Shown: positions 35,158 to 40,000 of the stretch, one piece after another
Layout of the letters: each line of letters begins with the position of its first letter
Numbering within the stretch: position 1 is the first letter of the stretch
Origin: Botryococcus braunii
Lineage: Eukaryota > Chlorophyta > Trebouxiophyceae
Direction of reading: 5' to 3'
DNA: 40,000 nucleotides
Assembly (NCBI GenBank): GCA_002005505.1
Contig: KV908736.1
Location: forward strand, 1-40,000
Made by a program: the position numbers and the translations under genes
The notes under the pieces: model-generated
The model's database searches: none
Seen by the model: only the letters and a program-made list of their open reading frames with translations
What the model was told of the DNA's origin: nothing

Positions 35158-36234
35158 AGCCAGCACTTGTGACGGTAGTCGATGTATGTGTCGAGTAGTG
35201 CAGATGACTAGTCATGCGGAACTGTCAAGATTTTGTAAATATCTGCGATTCATATTGTTTTTTCCGGGTCAATGCATGTGTCAGTACTCAGTGCTCAATA
35301 CGCTGCGTGCACCACTGCACGTCTTGAAATTTGTTTTGGGCTTCACATGGTTCGGCGGCATGAGCAGAGTCTTGATAATATTGCAATTTCGGCAGGTTGC
35401 ATAGTTGCCTAAATTCGCCAGTCGAGACGTGATGGTTTGATTTAGGGGTTATGGATGTAGCAGCAATTATTGCAGTGCAACATGCAACAACCTTGAATGC
35501 TTATGGCATCAGTGGGAGGCATTCATGCGTTGCCCTGGTATGTGTTGTGGACAGCGGCCGGGAGCATTTAATGAATGATTTAGATGTTAACTTTTGATGT
35601 GATTTGTGTGAGTGTGATTCTTATCGATGACACAAAGTATGGTGGCTCATGCTTTTCGATTAAAGTTTTACTACAGGTTTGGAGGTGGGGCATAAAGATG
35701 TTTGTAGCTCTGTTTGAAGTCGTGCCGGCACCCGTTTGTTCTTCGTGGGCATGCTTGGTGTGGTGGCTGCGTGTGCTGTGTGTACCCTTGAAACTATAGA
35801 TCCTAAGGTAACCTTAGATCGTTGTCCTCAATTTCATTTCGTTGATTTAAAACAGCTTCCCGGAAAGATTACTTTGGACATTTGCAGCCATGTGAAATAC
35901 CAGGAAGCACAATGATGGTTTCACATTTTCAGCACTATGGGATATGAGGACGTACAGTGCTCTATGGAAGAGCTCGAGCTCGGCGTTGAATGTACCGCAA
36001 TGGTGCTATGCAAGTTGGTTTTAAGGTATGCTAGCCAGAAAACGTGGAGCAGAAGAAGACGACAATAGTCACCCGTCAGACAAGAAAAGTCGAAAAAGAC
36101 TTTTTGGAGCAAACAAGCAGCCATATTAACGAATGCCTTAAATCTTTGGGGAGGCTGGTGTGGATCTTTACGTGCCCCTCCCACATTCCGCCTTTTCCAC
36201 GGCACCAGATAAAAGGCGTTTAAACATTATCGTG

Positions 36235-36235
<1 letters not shown>
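35158..36235. other. No gene supported
   Basis: AT-richer DNA after the TPR-RING stop. Short frames (for example 35584-35799 plus) lack splice or domain support. TGTAA at 35234-35238 could end the upstream transcript. Confidence 0.4.
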
Positions 36236-36333
<98 letters not shown>

Positions 36334-36367
36334 CGTGCACGCGCGCGTGTGCGTGTGCGTGTGTGTG
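36236..36367. repeat. (GT)n microsatellite
   Basis: About 95 bp of pure GT, then GCGCGTGTGCGTG and GGGTGGGTGG. Intergenic between the two TPR gene copies. Confidence 0.95.
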
Positions 36368-36735
36368 GTGGGTGGGTGGATGTTTTTAAAATGGTAGATC
36401 TGGAGGTCCCAAGTGAATCTGGAGCAGTCCCTAGCCGTTGAACCCAAGGGCATGTCGCCCAGCAGTGGACTGTAGACGTGCCCGAACCACTGCAGAAAGC
36501 AAGGCCAACATGTGACTCCACATGTGTGCGTTGTGTACACACCGCACGCTCCCAGGCACCTGCAGGCCAGGCTTTGACTTGGCAAGAAAGTCTGCAGACG
36601 AGCAACGAGCAAGAAAGGAGCAGCAGCAATCAGACCCATCAAAAGAGGCCTGATGTCTGTCCTTGAGTATATTTGGGAAGGGGTGAGTAGGCATTCTTTA
36701 ACCCCACCTAGATTCGTGCAATGTGGGGTATTTTA

Positions 36736-36824
36736 CCGGGTCCCGCTGCGGTTTCGGGCCGAATGTTTCGGCCTGAAACATTCGGCTCGAAACTTTCGGG
36801 GCACTCCTGGAGTCCGGGACCCGG
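36736..36824. repeat. 89-bp foldback element
   Basis: A terminal CCGGGTCCC (36736-36744) is inverted at 36816-36824. An inner 18-bp arm (36752-36769) is inverted at 36775-36792 with one mismatch around a 5-nt loop. The structure resembles a miniature foldback transposon or a structured RNA. It sits about 50 bp before the left edge of duplication copy 2. Confidence 0.65.
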
Positions 36825-37535
36825 ACGATTGGAGGGGCTTCCCCGAAGCGCCGTAAAAACCCCCAAGGGGCATCCTCCGGACAGTCGGCTGACAGAATTT
36901 GTTCATATGTAACCAACAGGAAAAATGTCTTTCATGTCGAGTGCAGTAGCCCATACTTTGATAAGCAAATAGTGGGGGCCGGTGGGGTGCTGGTGCAAAG
37001 GTTCCCGATCATACAAAGTTCATGGTTCATGGAATAAGCATACAGGTACGTTATGAAATGTTTTGTAAACCCCTGTCTGCTCGATTGATTACATGGCCAT
37101 GGCCGTCGAAATGGGACTGACCTCATTTTAAAGGTGCACGTTTCAGTTTGAAGACTATTCTGCGAACCTAGACCTGAAGGACCGGAGGTTGCACACTGAA
37201 GGGCGATTACCACGGATGACAAACTGATAATCAGGGGCTGAAGATCAAAAATATGTTGGCAGGTATATACCGTAAATCAATAAAGGGGCTGCTCAACTGT
37301 TCGTATTAAAATTTGTGTCAATGCTTACATTGCTCGAGGAAATTTATAAGTCTTGCGAAGGTTGCTAGCTTACATTCGCTTTTTTCATTCTCTTGTTAAC
37401 TCAAAAGATTGGCAAACGACAATCCTGTAGGCATGGGGCCCGGAAGGCAGACAACATGGAACCGATGACCACGGGGTTTTACGGGTTGGATACTTGTAGG
37501 GTGGGCGGGGCATGGACGTCTTTCGAGGAAGGAAG

Positions 37536-37790
<255 letters not shown>

Positions 37791-38287
37791 GCGATCGTGT
37801 ATGTTGGAGCAACAGACAAAGGGAGTTCGATAGATGAATGGGAACAATTTGGGGGGGGGGGGGTGGGGTCAGCGTTGGAAACAATCAGTATAGCATCAAA
37901 GGATGGAAGGGGGCTGGCATGACTCACCGCCACTTGGAGAGCAGACAGTAGATTATTGGGCCCTGCTTACTGACGCCTCTTGCATTTGCAGAGTTAACAA
38001 CCATCTTCCTTATGGCAGCCCCCCTGGCGAGCATGGTGGCATTCAGCATCATCATTTTATGTAAGTACTTTGCCACGTATTTTGCTGAATTGAAAAGGCA
38101 AGTGTGCAGCGTATTAGTACTGGTATTCACAGATTGCTGATATGACTACTGATGCTCCCTCCCCCTCCCCACCCTCCGAATCTTCTGGCCCACTATGATT
38201 CGCAAATCAACAGTTTTATTATAACTTCAATCTCGAGTGGTGGTTGTTTCCCGTCATCTTCAAGCCGAAGGATGGTGCCAGAGCGGT

Positions 38288-38543
<256 letters not shown>

Positions 38544-38973
38544 TTGTTGCACTTATTTGACATAGTAGGGAGCTCCAAGTTTCGCCTTATGTATATTTTT
38601 CAAACTCACCCACGCAAGTCAAGTTTGCTCATCACGAAATGAGTACATGGTATTAAGAAGCATGCTTCAGAAGGTTTAGTCGACTGATTTCGAGGAGGCT
38701 AGACGGGAGCCAGGACGTGTGTGGATGCTGGAAGAGCACCACTTCTTATGTCTGCTCATTTGAAGTATATGAAAGATACAGTAAAGACTGTGCCGATACA
38801 CAAACTTTCAGCGCGTTTCCCCAAGCCATCCTCCACCCCCTTTCTCACTCACTCCTCTCTCTCAGTCTTGTATTGTTCCATTGCTTGACTTGTCCGGGGT
38901 GTCCTTAGATCCAGTCATATGTTTGCCGAGGCACTTCACTGCCCAAAAGCCTCGGAGGACATTCATATTCAGA

Positions 38974-40000
38974 TGGAGCGCATGCATCCTGAGGGTACGC
39001 GGCGTCGCCAAGAGGCATGCGGGCGACTACACAGCCTCACTGGCTTGGCTGGACTGCGCGAATGCCCTCCAGCCCGACGACGCCGTCACGCTGCGGGAGC
39101 TGGGGGCCACAAAAAGGAGACTTTCCATACCCCAAGAAGCGCTACAGGACCTCGACCGTGCGCACGCCCTGCAGCCAAATGACCCGGTCACTTTGTTTGA
39201 GCGTGGCGCCACATTGATCATGCTTAGAAAGTACGAGGAGGCGCTGGCAGATCTGGAGCAGGCCGACGTTTTGAGGCCCAACGAAGCTGTCACGCTGCGG
39301 AAGCGGGCGCTCACAAAAGCATGGCTACATAGAAACCTGGAGGCGCTTCGGGACCTCGACCTTGCACACGCCCTCCAGCCAGACGACCCAACCACTCTGT
39401 TTGCGCGCGGATTTATACAGAATGCGCTTGAAAAGTACGAGGAGGCGCTGGCAGATCTGGAGCAGGCCGACGTTTTGAAGCCCAACGATGCCATGATCCT
39501 GACAGTTCGAGGAGGCACAAAGATGATGCTTGGCAGGTACCATGAGGCACTGGCTGACCTGGAGCGTGCGGACTCCATCCAGCCCCACGTTGCCATCATC
39601 CTGGCAGTGCGAGGAAACACGCTGTTCCATCTTGCTGAATACTATAAGGCGTTGGCGGACCTCGACCGGGCGGATGCATTGGATCGTGGGAACCCACACA
39701 CGCTGGCAACTCGGGGGAGGGTCAAGCTGAGGCTGGGCCTCCTAGATGGCGCCTTGGCGGATATGGAAGCGGCAGTGGCGGCGAGCAGGCTGCGCTCAGA
39801 CTCGGGGGAGGCTCCCGCGCTGGTGGCCCGAGGGGAAATGAAGCTGGCGCTTGGTGATGTGGCGGGCGCACGGGCGGACGTGCTGTCAGCGATGCCCGCG
39901 CCAGGGCTTCCGGAGGAGTACAGGCCCAGCCACCTTAAGCGGTGCCGCAAGCTTTTGAAGAGCCTCTCCTTGGCAAAGAGCCTCTCCTTGGCCGTAACCC
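38974..40000 (+). CDS. TPR-repeat protein, paralogue of the TPR-RING gene, 3' end beyond the window
   Basis: The frame starting at 38974 stays open to the last base (342 codons) and encodes at least nine 34-residue TPR-like units, e.g. VTLFERGATLIMLRKYEEAL followed by ADLEQADVLRPN. It corresponds residue by residue to the first copy, with one or two additional units, and diverges at the end, where a 7-residue SLSLAKS-type duplication appears. As in copy 1 there is no in-frame ATG. ATTCAG|A at 38972, or CTCTCTCAG at about 38864, may be acceptors. Whether a RING exon follows cannot be seen. The open frame despite clear divergence argues that it is under protein-level constraint. Confidence 0.72.

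Larger units (their letters stand above)
32250..35160 (+). repeat. Segmental duplication, copy 1
   Basis: Alignable by eye with 36875-40000. Shared stretches include 32263/36888 (GTCGGCTG-ACAG region), about 32700/37348, 32815/37455, about 32925/38560 and about 33045/38660, and then the TPR exon (33403/38974). Copy 2 carries extra GA and CA arrays, so the offset grows from about 4.6 to 5.6 kb. The left edge abuts the poly(T)/SINE-like insertion. Confidence 0.8.

Overview
The window is nuclear DNA from an intron-rich eukaryote. Canonical GT-AG introns interrupt recognisable proteins, gene density is low, and long (GA)n, (CA)n and (GT)n arrays are everywhere. A green alga (chlorophyte) is my best guess. 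It rests on general style: GC-rich exons, compound dinucleotide arrays inside introns, degenerate 34-residue TPR proteins with a C-terminal RING, and TGTAA motifs downstream of some stops. It is not proven.

Layout. (1) 1-866: mostly non-coding, ending in a ~68-bp host minisatellite. (2) 867-8937: an 8,071-bp DNA transposon-like element. It has 44-bp perfect terminal inverted repeats, a TAA target duplication, subterminal repeat arrays and two divergently arranged, intron-containing genes of unknown function in its middle. (3) 8938-11500: non-coding, with several minisatellites. (4) 11511-15843, minus strand: a multi-exon gene for a SAM-domain protein with glutamine/proline-rich tandem repeats and a C-terminal coiled coil. 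(5) 16673-29066, plus strand: a complete 14-exon gene whose joined exons encode a 661-residue WDR43/UTP5 orthologue, a small-subunit processome (t-UTP/UtpA) protein. It has N-terminal WD40 blades, a Utp12 domain and an acidic tail. Every one of its 13 introns carries a tandem-repeat array, and neighbouring introns often carry complementary arrays. (6) 29067-32280: non-coding, with minisatellites, foldbacks, a retroelement-like coding remnant and a 55-nt poly(T). (7) 32250-35160 and 36875-40000: a tandem segmental duplication. Each copy has a TPR gene. The first ends in a RING exon, giving a likely E3 ubiquitin ligase; the second runs off the window.

The SAM-protein gene and the WDR43 gene diverge from a shared region of about 0.8 kb and may be co-regulated. 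I see no sign that the transposon genes or the TPR genes act in the same pathway. All gene models were built by reading splice-site consensus, reading phase and family resemblance by eye, without transcript data.
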